Shown one piece after another: positions 1-13,538 of a DNA stretch of 64,000 nt (position 1 is its first letter; each line of letters begins with the position of its first letter). The notes under the pieces were generated by a model, which was given only the letters and a program-made list of their open reading frames with translations, was not told the origin of the DNA and ran no database searches. Where the stretch lies: positions 28,319,501 through 28,383,500 of the forward strand of contig JAPTOF010000003.1 of the NCBI GenBank assembly GCA_028554755.1, in the 5' to 3' direction. The translations under genes were made by a program, and so were the position numbers. Source of the DNA: Cordia subcordata. Lineage: Eukaryota; Streptophyta; Magnoliopsida; Boraginales; Cordiaceae.

Positions 1-308
1 TTAAAACGAAAATATAAAGATAATTTAAACGATTGAAAATCATTGATGCATAATCCTATAATAATCTACAAAAAAATAGGGAACAGAAGGTGGTTCTTTT
101 GGTCATTAACGATAGTTTTGAAGCATCACCTATGCATAGACCATTGCCACAATCACCACCAAGACAGCCTTCGCCTATACTTGGGACGTCTTATATTTAA
201 TGTGGATCCACCCAAATTTCTCTTCTGAAAATCACTGTCTATTCTCAAATTTTCTTGTAGTATTGTAGTATAAATTCAAGTGGATCTGCAGATATTTTTG
301 AAGTGTGG

Positions 309-351
<43 letters not shown>

Positions 352-3130
352 ACACTCCTAGAGACATGAAAACAAAAGGGTATTAGTAGTTAATACTAAA
401 AAAACCAGTAGGAAGCGTGCAGTGCGGGATCCTGGAATCTCATGCGCAACGCATAATCGTCTAATCTGGCAGCAATAAGAGAATCCATAAAAAATTTGAG
501 ATTGGATAGCTAGTGAACAAGCAAATTATGGTACATGAAACATTTTTCTTTAAAAAAAAAAAATAAAGGAGAATGATGGAGGAATTACAAAACTAAAAGC
601 CACATGGAGGATTGAAGGCAGCCGCGGCGCATCTCATGGATGCTCTATATATCTTATACATCTTTAGTCAATTTACATGTAAATATTTTTACTTTCTCCT
701 CAAGAATGAAGATCAGGATCTTGTGTTGACATTTTGATTCACTTTAATTCCTCTGAATTGAGAAAGAGATGAATTTTAAACTCATTTTTATTTTAGGCTT
801 TTCAAAATGGGTGGGCCCATAATTGCCTGAAGGCTCTCAAAGTGAAACTAATAAAGAACATTTTTTTCAGCTTTACAATTGTTTTGCTTCTCCATATATA
901 GCCAACCTTTCAACTTTATTACACCAATTTGAACGTAGAAGTAACACTAAAGATATGAGAAGGCACCAAATTGTAAGTGTAATCAAAGTAAAGAAGGATG
1001 CAGGTTTTGAATACATACCAACATGTAGAGAATGTCGCATTATTCTGATTGCGGACCATCAATCAGAGTGGCAATCACAGTTGATACCCACCTTAATTAA
1101 GTCATTATCATGTTGTTCCTATCTAATTGTAGTATGAAGAAACGTCACTACTTTCTCTACCATGATTTTAATTCGAAAGTGCTTTTAATGATTCACTAAT
1201 TTGACGTTTTCCAAAGACGTATATTCTTTTCTCTTCTAAGATACTTGGGTGTCTTTGATTGGCTAAAGTAGTTTGATTAAGCATTATTTCTCTCTTTTGT
1301 TGATATGAAAAAATTATTTCAAATATATTCATATTTATAATATCATTTAGGTTGTGCATGAAATTAAAACCCTGAAAAAGGTGAAAGATGGGAGAGGAAA
1401 AAAAACATTTTCAATTGAATTTTCTTTTTTTTTTTTTAATTTTTGGATGAATCACATTATATATTTTATAGAAATAAATGGTTGAGATGATATTCTTATA
1501 TCAACATGAGAAACCCTTGATTTAAGAGAGACTCTTTGATTTTGTGGAAATAAATGGTTGAGATTATATTCTCACTACAGCTATAAGAAAACCCTTGATA
1601 TATGAGAATTCTAATCCACTTATCCACTACGACTACATATCTAATTTACTAATTTGTGATCCAAATCAGAATAGATGTGTTTTTCAAAAATGAATAATTA
1701 TGTCTAATTGAGAATTATTATTTATTTGGAATATAGATCAGATAATGCATAAGTAGAACAGAGGATCCAAATTCAAAATATATGTGAATGTAAATAAATT
1801 CTTTGTAAGTTACACTCACTTGTAGGTAAGTCACCCTTCAAAGTTTGTAATTAATTAAGATTTTTTCTATTAGTTTAAATAGAAAATAAAAGGAAATAGA
1901 GATCAAACCTGAATCTCAAGGAAGCGGCTTTTAATTGGAGGCGGGCGGCTTTTTTTTAATATGTGATTAACAAAGTGATCTTAAATAACAGGCTACCAAG
2001 TCGGCTACAATCCCAGTATTAGCCGAATAATAAACACTAAACTTAGAAACCATTATTATACAATAAATAATTTATAAATGTCTCTAACAAGATGTTGCAT
2101 AAGAGTTTTTCCATTCTAGTTGGTAATTTTAGTTAGCAGCACATCTACGTCAAAGTGAACATCAATATTCAATATAATCACGAGCATAATCTTCTAATTT
2201 CTACAAACAAACATGATTTATATGCTTTCTTATCAACTATAATTTCCTTTTTCTATTATAAAATAATTCCTCGTTGACCTTTTACGAGTTTTCTCCTCTT
2301 TCTTTTTGATTTTTACTCGTATTTTAGGAAATAATGTCTTGTATGAGGAACCTGTATATTTATTGCGACGAAACAAACAATGATTTCATTTTTTTACTTT
2401 GGTTTTGTTCTTTTGGGCCGCAAATTATCATCTCAATAATTTTAGGGGTTTGATTATGTGGCGAATGGGATTAGCAAAAAAGAGCCCAAATAAACCAGCC
2501 CATGTCTTGGTCCTTCAACCTTGTAAAATATGGCCTTTTAAAGTAGTTTGAGCTTTGATAAATTTGGCCCAACACTTTTGGCTTGGGCTTTCTCGTCTCT
2601 GAAGTTTAGCAAAAAACAGAAATTCGAATTTTCTTTTGAGCTAAAGGTGATTTTCTTTTTAATTATGCAGTATAAATTTCCAAAATGTGGTTTATGTGAT
2701 CTTTCAGGAATTTCTGAATATTAAACTAGAAGTTAAGAATACGAAAAAGAAAAAAAGAAAAAAGAAAAAAGCAGGTTCGCATTCTCACACATTGTCCACC
2801 ATTTTTTTTTTTGGGTTAAGCAGGCAAGTAATCATTTTATTTCTCATTAAATCCCCATTTACAATAGGTTTCAGGCAGAGATCTTTTAGTATATATTACA
2901 AGAGATATTTAAACTACTTTCTTTATAGATCAAATGATGATGAAATGATAACAATGAGTAATCTCAAGTCGAATAATTATTTCATATTTTTTCCAGTAAC
3001 ATCGCAATAAAATAATGGCAGTTATGAGAAAATCAATGAATATATTTTGGCCCGCAACTTAGCAGAAAGTGAATATTTTCAATCTCCCAAAGTGAACAAT
3101 TCTATGCTTGTAGCATGCAAGTGAAAACAG
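1..3130. other. Intergenic, no gene recognised
   Basis: AT-rich DNA without a protein I recognise; the short open frames begin without ATG or lack family motifs. It contains a (TA)n tract at about 312-346. An imperfect tandem duplication of roughly 60 bp with a 78-bp period lies near 1471-1531 and 1549-1610; both copies contain a 'gaaataaatggttgaga' core and 'acccttgat'. Several T-rich stretches are also present. Confidence 0.6.
312..346. repeat. (TA)n microsatellite
   Basis: An uninterrupted TA dinucleotide run of about 17 units, ending in 'tacacaac'. No gene is adjacent. Confidence 0.9.
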
Positions 3131-3133
3131 CAT

Positions 3134-3139
3134 CACGTG
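3134..3139. promoter_or_regulatory. G-box CACGTG upstream of the NHL gene
   Basis: A perfect CACGTG palindrome lies about 340 bp upstream of the NDR1/HIN1-like start codon. A CATGCATG (RY-type) palindrome follows around 3173-3180, and a TATA-like 'catatatataca' sits near 3385-3396, about 80 bp before the ATG. G-boxes bind bZIP and bHLH factors; actual use here is inference. Confidence 0.35.
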
Positions 3140-3474
3140 CCAGCATGACCATTCTTTCTTGTCCCTGAAGGTCATGCATGTATTCGATACCATCGACCAT
3201 CCTCACAGCTCTGCGACCTTAATCCTTAAGCTGTACACATGCCATCATCTTGCCCATACGTGTTTGATACCACCATTAAAAGAAAACAGAGCTTATTCTT
3301 TTCTTTCCACACGGAAAAGAAGACTTAAACGTCTCTGTGAGATGTTCCTTTCTGCCTCACCCACCTCATCTATCTCTCTGTTACATATATATACACAAAA
3401 GCAACACACACTCTCGTGGCGCTGTTCATTCTCAATCTGATCACCCAGAAAAATTTCTGACCCTCAGGCCAAAA

Positions 3475-4149
3475 ATGAGTAGGTCACGAAGCGAGTTGCC
3501 GGTTGAAGCTGGCCCGGAAGACTACCCCTTCAAGCGGCACCACACGTTTCGTTACTACGCGCACAGGGTTAGAGATCGTTTAACCACCAGAATCTCAAAG
3601 ATGGTTTGTGCCATATTCTTAGGCCTGCTCATCATTGTGGGCATCATCACTTTCATTCTATGGCTTAGTCTCCGGCCTCATCGGCCAAGATTTCACATCC
3701 ATGATTTCTCGATCCCAGCTATAGCTCAACCGAATGGCTTCGAGAATGCTGGGATTAACTTCAATGTCACGGCTCGTAACTCGAACCAGAACATCGGGAT
3801 TTATTACGATGCCATGCAGGTGACCGTGTATTACAGAGATCAAAGTGTAGGTGGGGAGTCATTGTCGGTTACATTTTATCAGCAGCCAAAGAACACTACG
3901 ATTCTTGCGAGTGAATTGAGTGGGGCAACTCTTACTGTGACTAGTGAGCGTTGGCAGCAGTTCCTGAGAGATCGTTCGCGAGGGACGGTTGAGTTTCGCC
4001 TGGAAGTAACATCGACGATCAGATTTAAAGTGTCGACCTGGACTAGCAAGCGCCACAGGGCTCATGCTAACTGCCCTGTTGGTGTTGGCCCGGATGGCTT
4101 GATCTTGGCTAGTTACAAAGATAAGAGATGCCCGGTTTATTTCAGCTAA
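3475..4149 (+). CDS. NDR1/HIN1-like (NHL) protein, LEA_2 domain
   Basis: Single-exon gene for a 224-aa type II membrane protein. A basic cytoplasmic N-terminus (about residues 1-42, rich in R/K/H) precedes one strong transmembrane helix (about 43-65, 'CAIFLGLLIIVGIITFILWL'). An extracytoplasmic LEA_2 domain follows, with the hallmark 'NVTARNSNQNIGIYYD' (family NPN..IYYD) near 97-112 and a C-terminal 'CPV...DKRCPVYF'. NHL proteins usually sit in the plasma membrane and act in pathogen response, wounding or plasmodesmal transport. Which branch this belongs to cannot be told; NHL26-like members share the IYYD block. The open frame runs 46 codons further upstream, but the first ATG in good context that gives a family-like N-terminus is 3475. 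A TATA-like element lies about 80 bp upstream. Confidence 0.88.
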   Translation: MSRSRSELPVEAGPEDYPFKRHHTFRYYAHRVRDRLTTRISKMVCAIFLGLLIIVGIITFILWLSLRPHRPRFHIHDFSIPAIAQPNGFENAGINFNVTARNSNQNIGIYYDAMQVTVYYRDQSVGGESLSVTFYQQPKNTTILASELSGATLTVTSERWQQFLRDRSRGTVEFRLEVTSTIRFKVSTWTSKRHRAHANCPVGVGPDGLILASYKDKRCPVYFS

Positions 4150-4349
4150 GTTATTCCTGTAAATATTTGCGCGATGTTTTTATAGGTTATTTGTATCATT
4201 TTCGTGTCCATTGGTTTTGGTTTCTGCAATTGAATTTGATAGAATTGGGAATTTCTTGACTTCTTGTGGTTCATTCTTCTACGAAACTCTGGAATGTCGA
4301 CGTTCCAGAAATGATCATTAAGAAATGTACGAGGATTTTCAGACAACGA

Positions 4350-7300
4350 GTGTCTGATACAATTTCTACTAGGTAGTATGGTTTCGTTATTGTATACTGA
4401 ATGCTTTCTTTTATGTCAAGATGCAAACTTCTTCTGAAATTTCCGACTTTATATAATGGTTTTTCCTGATCTGATTTTGATTGAACAAATGAAGAATAGA
4501 ATACTCTCGTAACATTATTCCGTCTATTATCAATTTACAATCATTAGATCTCCGTTGTTGGTTGTTTTTGTTTGTATCTAATAAGGGAAGTTTACTTTTC
4601 ACATTAAAAAAATAATAAATCTTTTCTCACCTTATATTAGTTCACACTTTAGTGGATTTGTAAAAGGTGGAACAAGGGATTGGGTTCACACGCATGAGAT
4701 TTGGGTGAAAGTTCAAATTGGTGCATTTGACCCCTTACGCGCGAGATATATGTGAAGCCCACTCCAAGTCATACTTTTAGATTTTATTATTTGGAAATAA
4801 ATATATTTTTATTGCTTATTTGGACTTGGTCTATTTTTGCACTAGGAAAATTAATTTATTTGAACAAATAAAAATGTCTACCTACTGTTCCTCCTTTTTT
4901 GACTGTTGAAGAGTTGAGCTGATATTCTTCAAATTCAGTTGTACCTTTTCTGAGTTAATTTGTTAAGCAAAAGCCTATAAATAGTCTCTCAATTCTTCAT
5001 GCCAAATGCATTTTTCTGAAAACCTTTCTCCTCTCTTTCTTTGCTATTTTAGAGTATTAAAAACTTTCTCTTTTTTATTTCGATCTCATATTAGCTGAAC
5101 ATTTGCTAGGTTTAAGTATTTTATTTTCTTATTATTCCTACTCCTAGTTCAAAGCTAGAAGAACTTGTTGAATCTTGAGGGATACGCTTATCAGTTAGAC
5201 GAAATATCTTTAAAGACAATGTTCATAATACGCCTTAAGCTATTATTTTGTTGCTACTATTAAAATTATTTTTCTTTAAGCTTTTTATTGTATTATTTTT
5301 TTCACTTGTCTTATAGTTATTAGAGCTTGTTTGGATTGACTTTTTTTCAAGAAAAAACACTTTTTTCTGAAAAGATTACATTAAATTTGTAATAACTATT
5401 TGATTTAGCTTCTAAAAAAGTTAAAATTCTAAAAAAGAAAAACTCAAATACAATTTTTTTATGAAGCAAGCGCTTTTAAAAAAAGCCAATCCAAACGGGC
5501 CTTTTTTCATTTTGGACTACATTTTCCAACAATTGTAACATAACCAAGTTCCAAGTCGAGCTTTTGACTCTTCACATTTCAAACCTGATTAAAGCAACTT
5601 TGATGCTCTGAGATCACTTTCTTTCCAGGCCGCAAGAAAACTACTATACGTACTATTGAGATATCGATTATCACTAATCAGCCAATCTTAAGTAGCGGCC
5701 GAAATCTTAATTTTAAACTTGACCTGGATACTGCAGTTAAAGTATCCAATATAATTCTTCAATAGTAGTGAACAGTAAAAATTATATTAGCTTAAGTGAA
5801 TGAACACAATAGTTCAAAATATTATTAAACTTTTCTTATAATGTTATACATCACGAGGAACCAAATTCCAAAAATTTCATGTCACATATTCTAGTTTCCA
5901 TCGGGGGGAATGGAATATTCTTTGTCATCCGGACCGGTTTACCACTGTGTATAAGAAAAACCAAACGGCTCTATCTGGGACGGATTTGGTATCATAAAAG
6001 AAAAGCATGACTTTAATTCAAAGCAACTTAGGATAATTTATTCAAAGCAACTTAGGATAATCCTATACCTTTTTCTATTCCAAAAGTACTTTTCAAACTG
6101 CCTTCAGAAACCTTTTTTTTAACATCTTTAACTCCCAAGTTGTTGTTCTTTAGCTAGGAATCTCTTTATCTTTCTTGGTAGGGTATGTAGATAAGAGGTC
6201 AGACGGGATTTCTTTAATCTTTCCGAGTTGAGATTATTGGAAATTCTAAAAAGGATTCATTGTCTACCATAACGATATCTTCTCAACAAATTACAGCAAC
6301 AATTAGTCCAAAGACGGTTGCATTACCTTTGTTTCAATAAGAATATAACATACAATTTGATAGCAATATGAACACTGTTTTATTTAATTTAACAAGCGAT
6401 AAGACTACTGACCAACTTTAAATATTTTGTCGGGCCGTCCATGATAATTACACTTGGAGAAAAAAAGGATAGATGGAACTCTCAGATTCCTCCTTGCGAT
6501 AAGTACTTTTATGCATAATGTCTTCAGCATGAGGAGACCTCCATGACAAAGACAAATTTGTTAAGTTCTATCAGAAAAATGCGAAAATATGTACATAAAA
6601 ACTTCATGTAATAGTTCGAGATATTCAACAACTTATTGAATGGCATTTTGTCATTCCTCACCCGTGAAAGATAATGGATTAATAAAAGTAACGGGAAAGT
6701 TGATTTCCTGCCTTTAATTTTCCCATACAAAGTAATGCTATGTAAATCTAATACTCGATGAAACTCGCACTTAAACAATAAGAGGACAAATTAGTTAGGA
6801 TTACAAGGGAACAACATCCTAATCTGTTGCATAAAATATCAACAAAATAATTTTTCAACTTTGCACTTTTGATAATTGCTTAATTAATACAAGGGGACAA
6901 AGTTAGGAAAAATTAACGCTAATTGTTTTTTGGTTAGGATAACCTTTTTCCCTACTTAAATTCAAATGAACTTGTTATTTTACACAATATTTTGCCCCCA
7001 CCAAGGGAAGATCGGAATTTAAAAAAAAAAAATCCTGTTGTCTGTCCCCCATGCCAACAAATAAGATATCTTCTTGACGAGGCATATGTAATGACATATG
7101 TAGTTGCTTGGTTAATACATATTTTTTTATGGAAATCCAACTAATAACAAATGTTATTACTCCACTTGTCTTACCTACTTCCCTCTCTTCCGTATCCATT
7201 TTCCCAGACACGTAAGCCTTTAATTTTTTATTTTTTAAATTTTTGGTTATTTTATAATATTTCATAGAGTCAGATAACAATAGGGAGGGTGATAATAGAG

Positions 7301-9080
7301 TGAGCAGTGAAGCTAGATTGCTTCCATGCGCTTTTGCTATTAAAAAATACTCAAAAACTTTTTTGTATTCCAACGAGTTGCTGATCATATATACAAGACC
7401 AGATGTTTATTATTGCACAATGATCGATCGCCCACATGGGATGCACATAATGTAGTTAGCACTTCAGTATGAGTTTTTCTTTCTTTTCTTTTCTTCTTTT
7501 GGGTCAAAATTTCAGTATGATATTGGTTCTTGAAATTATATTATACTGTATATGAAACTTATGATTGACGAATCATATACGTACTTAATTTACATGCAAA
7601 AAGGAAAGTTTTCCAGTCCCCAAATTCGACCATTCATCATAAATATCCTCTAATTTTTATTTACAATATTAAAAATATATTGATCGGCATGAATATATTA
7701 AATATATTAAGTTGGATTTTAGTCATATATTATCTATTTACATTTGACCCGTAAATTGTTATTTCAAGCATTAGTGCAGAGATAAATAATCTCCCCCATG
7801 AAGTAAATACTTGGAATACAAAAATCATCTCAAGTTGATACAAACTTAAGGAACTTCAATAATAATTAATTAAGAGAGCTAAAAATAAATAATTGCATAC
7901 TGCATCCTCCACACTAACGGATGAAATCCTTCTAATGATCTCTTCTTAAAGAGCTGAGCACAATCAGATGATATATTTTCCATTATGGACAGTGCCTTAA
8001 GTACATGCACAACATACATGAGGAATTTTGAAATTACAAATTCAAACTAACATTCAAAAACCAAAGCAAGGTCAACCCACAAATTGCTACTGATGTTTCT
8101 TGATATGCTCTGACTCATTCTTTGAACACAATTGCAGATTTTTCTTGATGCATTTTGATTCATTATCTGAATCATTTGTTGGATTATCACTTTTATCTCA
8201 CACTTAATTGGAGCTGGCCTAAGTACTAGCATGTACTCCGAAAGGAGAATTCTTCATCCTTCTATTTATTAGGTCAAATCATATTCCCGCTCAAACAGGT
8301 AATTCAATGCAAGGTGGCTTTTAACCTTGAAAGTGAAAATTATAAATGAAATTTCATAATTGTGAATTATTAAAATAATTTATAATTAAATAATCTAAAT
8401 AATTTATAATCATTAAATTTATTTATAATATTATAAGATTTAAAAAAAAATATTCACACTGTTTAACCTCACTTTCTCAAACATTAGTAATATGATTTTC
8501 ATTTTTCCAAAATAGTCTTTTAGTATTTTGAGGTGATCATTCGTACATTTGGCCAAACTTCTCAGTTGCGGTGAGTCACTTTTGAGCGGCGTCTTTACGT
8601 CGTCTTTAACGGAGCTGGACACCATTAATTGCTCATACTCGTGACGAGCATATTATTAAATTTTTTTACAAGTAATTTTGAGCTCCTAGCAAAAACAGTA
8701 ATATTTAACCTGTGGGGATGTTTTATTTTATAAGGATTGCTTATGAATATTGCACTTGATCGCATTAACCCTTTTACCTAATCAAGTTAATTATGTGATC
8801 CAAAGATCACTAAGAACAATATTTATAGGCATTCTCTTGACGTCAAAATATATATATATATATATATATATATTAATGTGATTTGACTTTTAAAAAATTA
8901 AAAATATTATTAAAAAATTCAATTTAAAAGAGGCTGGTGTAACATTGCCATGGAACTATGATGAAGAATTGAAGATAGACACGTTGGCAAAAAGTTATAT
9001 AAAATAATTTTTATATGATTAAAGTTGCGCAAAATGCCATGGACCAATTACTGTAGCATCATCAAGCAATTATCTCATCT
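4350..9080. other. Intergenic, MITE and simple repeats, no gene recognised
   Basis: No coding sequence that I recognise. It holds a TIR-bearing MITE at about 5324-5501. A 24-bp direct repeat ('attcaaagcaacttaggat') starts at 6016 and again at 6040. A (TA)n tract lies at about 8849-8872. Reading frames such as 6975-7388 on the minus strand show no domain and are probably chance. Confidence 0.55.
5324..5501. mobile_element. hAT-like MITE, copy 1 of a local family
   Basis: The left end 'agcttgtttggattgac' and the reverse complement of the right end 'ggcccgtttggattggc' match over about 17 bp. Both continue into T-rich tracts. The interior is about 140 bp of AT-rich non-coding DNA. The same terminal motif, RTTTGGATTG followed by T-run, recurs near 11914, 19528 and 19821. 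No target-site duplication could be assigned with confidence. Confidence 0.6.
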
Positions 9081-9092
9081 CAAACTCTTCCT

Positions 9093-9099
9093 ATATAAG
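9093..9099 (+). promoter_or_regulatory. TATA box of the TauE/SafE-family gene
   Basis: 'TATATAA' in the context 'cctatataagaac', 41 bp before the ATG at 9140. Initiation about 30 bp downstream would leave a very short 5' leader of 10-20 nt. Confidence 0.5.
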
Positions 9100-9139
9100 A
9101 ACAAACAATATACTAGAAACTAGCAAGAATTAAACCAAA

Positions 9140-11589
9140 ATGAAAATGAAAACCAACCTAATGATGGAATGGTTCATCTTTCTCCTCATAGTCATCCTCT
9201 CCACCTGTCATTTTTCTCATGCAAAACTAATCACACCCCTTCAAGATATACTCAATTTCGATACATTCCTTAAAGATCACCAGGTTGGCAAATTTAAGCT
9301 TTCGCCACCAATTGCGGTGGCCGGACTGCTTTGTTTCATCGCGTCCTCCATATCCAGCGCCGGCGGAATCGGCGGCGGTGGGTTGTTCATACCGATTCTG
9401 AAAATCGTTGCTGGTCTGGACCTCAAGACTGCGACAAGTTTCTCAGCGTTTATGGTCACAGGAGGGTCAGTTGCTAACGTTGTGTGCAACATGTTCATCA
9501 AAAGCTCAAAAAATGGTGCTAAAACGTTAATTGATTACGATATAGCACTGTTATCAGAGCCATGCATGTTGTTAGGTGTAAGCATTGGAGTGATCTGCAA
9601 TGTTATGCTCCCTGAATGGCTCATCACAGTGTTGTTCGCTGTTTTTCTTGCCTGGTCCACCACAAAGACATGCAAATCTGGGGTTTCGTTCTGGAAAATG
9701 GAATCGGAAGAGGCGATGAGAGGTGTTAATATTTGTCAAACTGCGAAAAATGGGAATGAAGAGGGTGGGTTCATCAGCAGCATTGAAGAACCACTGCTGA
9801 CGTGTGAGGGACCAAAATGCAATAAATTGGAAATTCCATGCATGAAGTTGGGAATATTGCTTATGATTTGGTTGTCCTTCTTTGCTGTGTATCTTCTCCG
9901 TGGAAACAGCGATGGACAAGTAAGGCTACATATATCTCATCCCTTTTGCTCTTCAGTTTGTTTTCTCCGTGGAGTACTATTACTTAAGCTTACCATATCT
10001 TCCTTTTTTCGCTTTTAAATTTATATAATGAACAGCATAATTATTAAATAACGAATTTGAATTTATGTATATTTTCTGTTCAATTGCTGATTTGAATAGG
10101 TTTGCTTGTGAATAGAATGTGTGAATAGCATGATTTTCTTTTTCAAAGAAAAGGCTACACCAAGTTACATAGGTATTAGTCTAGGAGAGGTAACGCCTCT
10201 CACGTCTTCTCCAAGGACGCTTCTGAGTCATCCCGGGGGTTGTCCAGAGGGTGCACTCCAATAGGTAGTTGTAGACCATGGTTTGCAATCCAATCAGGCA
10301 CTTCTATTAGCTTCTGGGAAGCATGATTTTGTTAACAGAACTTTTCATGTGCCATTTGGACAGAGGCCTTTCTCTTACCATTTATTACTCTTAACAAAAC
10401 AATGAACTCTACAGCAAAGAAAGTACCGAAAGATTAGAATTTATTTGCTAAGTTTTCGTACGAGGAAGATGTGACTAGAGATAATACAATCGACAAAGAA
10501 TTACTTGATATTTATTCTGCCGGGCTGCTTCTCTGATATATTTCAGTGGTAGTTTGTTGTAAATTCATAGCCATGGTAAAAATAATGGAAAAGGGTTAGG
10601 AAAATAAGGGGTAAAGAGAAAGAGTGTTTTCTCCATTGTGACTTCACGAGGCCTTCTTTTAGACCAGATTATATGAATGCAAGATTGTGACTTTTCCATT
10701 TGCAGGGTATTATTCTATTGTGACTTTTCCATTTGCAGGGTATTATTCTCACAGAGACTTGTGGAGTGGGATATTGGATGATCTCATCAATTCAGATACC
10801 TCTCGCCATAATTTTCACTACATCAATCCTCTATAGCACCAAAGGCCTTCAGACAAAGCCTTTCAAAGAGCAGGTGCTTAATTATATAGTCTATGGAACA
10901 TAACTACTCTCGGTATCCTCCAGTAAAAGTTAGTTTGTGTTTTACTTCTTGCTGATGGAAATATAATGTGTCTTTGTGAAGGATATAGGAGTCAGAACCA
11001 AATGTCGATCATATGAAAAGCTCATATTCCCACTAATGGCGCTATTAGCAGGGGCTCTGGGTGGTCTCTTTGGAATAGGTGGGGGAATGCTAATAAGTCC
11101 ACTTCTTCTCCAAGTTGGAATACCGCCAGAAGTAAGTTACCAGCTTCTGAGATTCGAATTTTCTCGTAATATTTACTTGTACTTCGACTGCTGTCATAAA
11201 AAATTGACAAAGTCAATCAAGGTGTCTGTATCATTCGTCATACATTAGCCATGGCTAACGACACAATCACTGCCCTACAGGTTACTGCAGCAACCTGTTC
11301 ATTCATGGTTTTCTTCTCCTCCACAATGTCAGCAATTCAATATCTACTGCTGGGAATGGAGCATTCTTATGGCGCGTCGATTATAGCAATAATTTGTTTC
11401 ACTGGCGCTCTAATTGGACTGGTGGTAGTACAAAGAGCCATAGAGAAACATGGGAGAGCCTCTGTGATTGTGTTCTCTGTTGGGATTGTGATGGCTTTGA
11501 GTACTGTTCTGATTACATGTTCTGGAGCTTTGGATGTCTGGAGGGACTACACCAGTGGAAACTACATGGGATTCAAGCAACCATGTTGA
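9140..11589 (+). CDS. Sulfite exporter TauE/SafE family membrane protein
   Basis: Four exons with GT-AG introns: 9140-9919, 10739-10873, 10982-11131 and 11281-11589, all phase 0, giving 457 aa. An N-terminal signal or anchor segment ('WFIFLLIVILSTCHFSHA') precedes the two homologous TauE halves. The first carries 'GGIGGGGLFIPIL' (near residue 76) and the second 'GLFGIGGGMLISPLLL' in exon 3; each half has several membrane helices. Bacterial members export sulfite, taurine-derived or other organosulfur anions; the plant substrate is largely unassigned. The first exon boundary is fixed by 'caa|gtaagg'. Intron 1 ends in a 33-bp perfect duplication containing two acceptors; only the second gives an open frame ('GIILTETCGVGYWMISS'), while the first reaches TGA after five codons. 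A relic of exon 4 lies near 14.3 kb. Family is certain, substrate unknown. Confidence 0.85.
10684..10749 (+). repeat. 33-bp perfect tandem duplication across a splice acceptor
   Basis: Copy 1 is 10684-10716 and copy 2 is 10717-10749, identical at all 33 positions. Each copy contains a pyrimidine-rich tract, 'tttgcag' and the first ten bases of exon 2 of the TauE/SafE-family gene. This creates two competing acceptors 33 nt apart. Confidence 0.97.
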
Positions 11590-11913
11590 AAAGGATAAGA
11601 AGAAAAAAAGTAGTGGTGAAATGGGAAAAGAACAGTCCCGTTACTCTTATTTTTGGTCCAAGAAGGATAAGATTCCATATCAGAATCAGTAAAGCAAAGC
11701 AAATTGTTGAAGTAAAAAAGACAATAGGGTGGACAAGATTCCACTAAGAGGGCAGAGTAGCAAGAGCATATGCATTTTTCGGCTGCGGTTTGGGCTCAAT
11801 TTCTAGAATATCATTTTTGGATGTAACGTTGATATTACTTGCTCTTGACATCTTACGTTACAAGTGTTACATATAAATAAAATCCTTTCGTTTGAAAAGA
11901 ATATAATATGAAC

Positions 11914-12329
11914 TAGGGTCTATTTAGATTGGTTTTTATTTTTTATTTTTTGAGAAAAAAATACTTGATGGTTTATGAATTAAGTCAATTAAATTCCATC
12001 AAACTCCTCACTAAATATCAACAAATAACATATCGTGATCGTTTAGACTTGGTACTTTAGTAATACGACAGTTGATCTACTATAAGATTATTAATCTTAA
12101 GAAAGTAGTCGTAGAATAGAATGCCGCTAGTATTTAAGTAGCTAAGTTTCCAAAAATTAACTTCCTTTTGCAATAATTATTTGGCATAGTTTTTAAAAAA
12201 GCTGAAATTTTAAGGAAAAGCTTAAATACAGCTTTTTTAAAAAATTAATTTTTATCGTAATAGAAAAGTATTTTTCTCAAAAGTTGTTAAGAAAAGTAAT
12301 TTTTAAAAAAATCAATTTAGACGAACCCT
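11914..12329. mobile_element. hAT-like MITE, copy 2 of a local family
   Basis: Left end 'agggtctatttagattggttttt' pairs with the reverse complement of the right end 'agggttcgtctaaattgattttt'. The interior of about 370 bp is AT-rich and non-coding. The ends resemble those at 5324, 19528 and 19821. Confidence 0.55.
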
Positions 12330-13538
12330 AAATAGCAATTGCCAATTTTGAATAGCTACTAGCAGAAATCTATCCCAGTTTAGGGTAGAAGATAAATTAG
12401 AAAAAGAAACATGAACTTAGAAGTGTAAGAAATCTGCAGTTGTACTAATGTCTGGAATCTGAAAGCCAAATTATTATTTAATCATACCTGTGTCTCCACT
12501 AATAACATGCCTCTAACCACATTAAAAACTTAGATACTGACAATTTGCCATCACAACTTTGCCTTGCACTTAAATTTTAGTGTCAAATACACTATAATAC
12601 CTACCTACCCCTCTTTCTTGAAATGCTCTTAATTATGTGTGCTCCAAAAAGAATCATCTCGTGAAAGAAAATTTTGGAGCTCAAGACTCAAACCATTTAA
12701 TATCATATTATATATAAGTGGAGGAACTTCAATCCACATGACAAGTGCAGATCACATCCTTAAGTTCTGCAATATATTACCCTGTCCCATTCGAAGCTTG
12801 AAGACACCATGATCAAATTGAGCAATAAAATGAAGCCACCAAAGGTTTCACTGTCAAAAGGTTCATCAATGATAAGATAGGGCATTAACTAGATGGGTGC
12901 CTAACTAAGTTCCATTTATATCGTCTGTCATTGCATGCAGACTTTTAATGCTCACTCCAAATGGTTCACAGTATTTTTTTTTTAAAAGTATTAATCAAAG
13001 GAGAACCTCTTTTCCATTTGACCAGAGGCCCCTTAATCAGGCGGGAGGTTAATCGAGGGATGTGCGTGAGTGGCAGCCCGACCAGGGAGAGGACCAACGG
13101 GCGTGGAAATCTAGTAACAGCCCCCGTAATAGTTCACTGTATTTTTCCTACAATAAAATGTCAAATTAAGTGAATTTTTTTAACTTTAGAGAACTTTGAT
13201 TTTAATTTTGCTCTAATCATAATCTTTATTTTTAAATCTCCTCTATTTTAAGGAAATATTTATTTTATTTTCCTTGTAGACACAAAAAAAGAAATATGAC
13301 TGATAAGAAAAAGATAAATTTTGGAGACTCCCAAATATAGAGTCCAAACTACTAAAGCTCTTGAAGGCCAATACCAATACTTTGCTTAAAATGGCTAGAA
13401 AAGCTGTTGGAGATAACTTATTACCCTCTTTTTTGTACTTCAAAGAACACATAAAAAGAGATCATGTCAGACAAGAAAATTTTTTTTTGGCAAGGAAAAT
13501 CCAGTTAGCGGAGTCCAACCACTAATTGGCAAATCTTT

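Noticed and set aside
823..1137. 104-codon open frame on the plus strand
   Set aside because: It begins at TTG, shows no domain or signal, and lies in AT-rich intergenic DNA.
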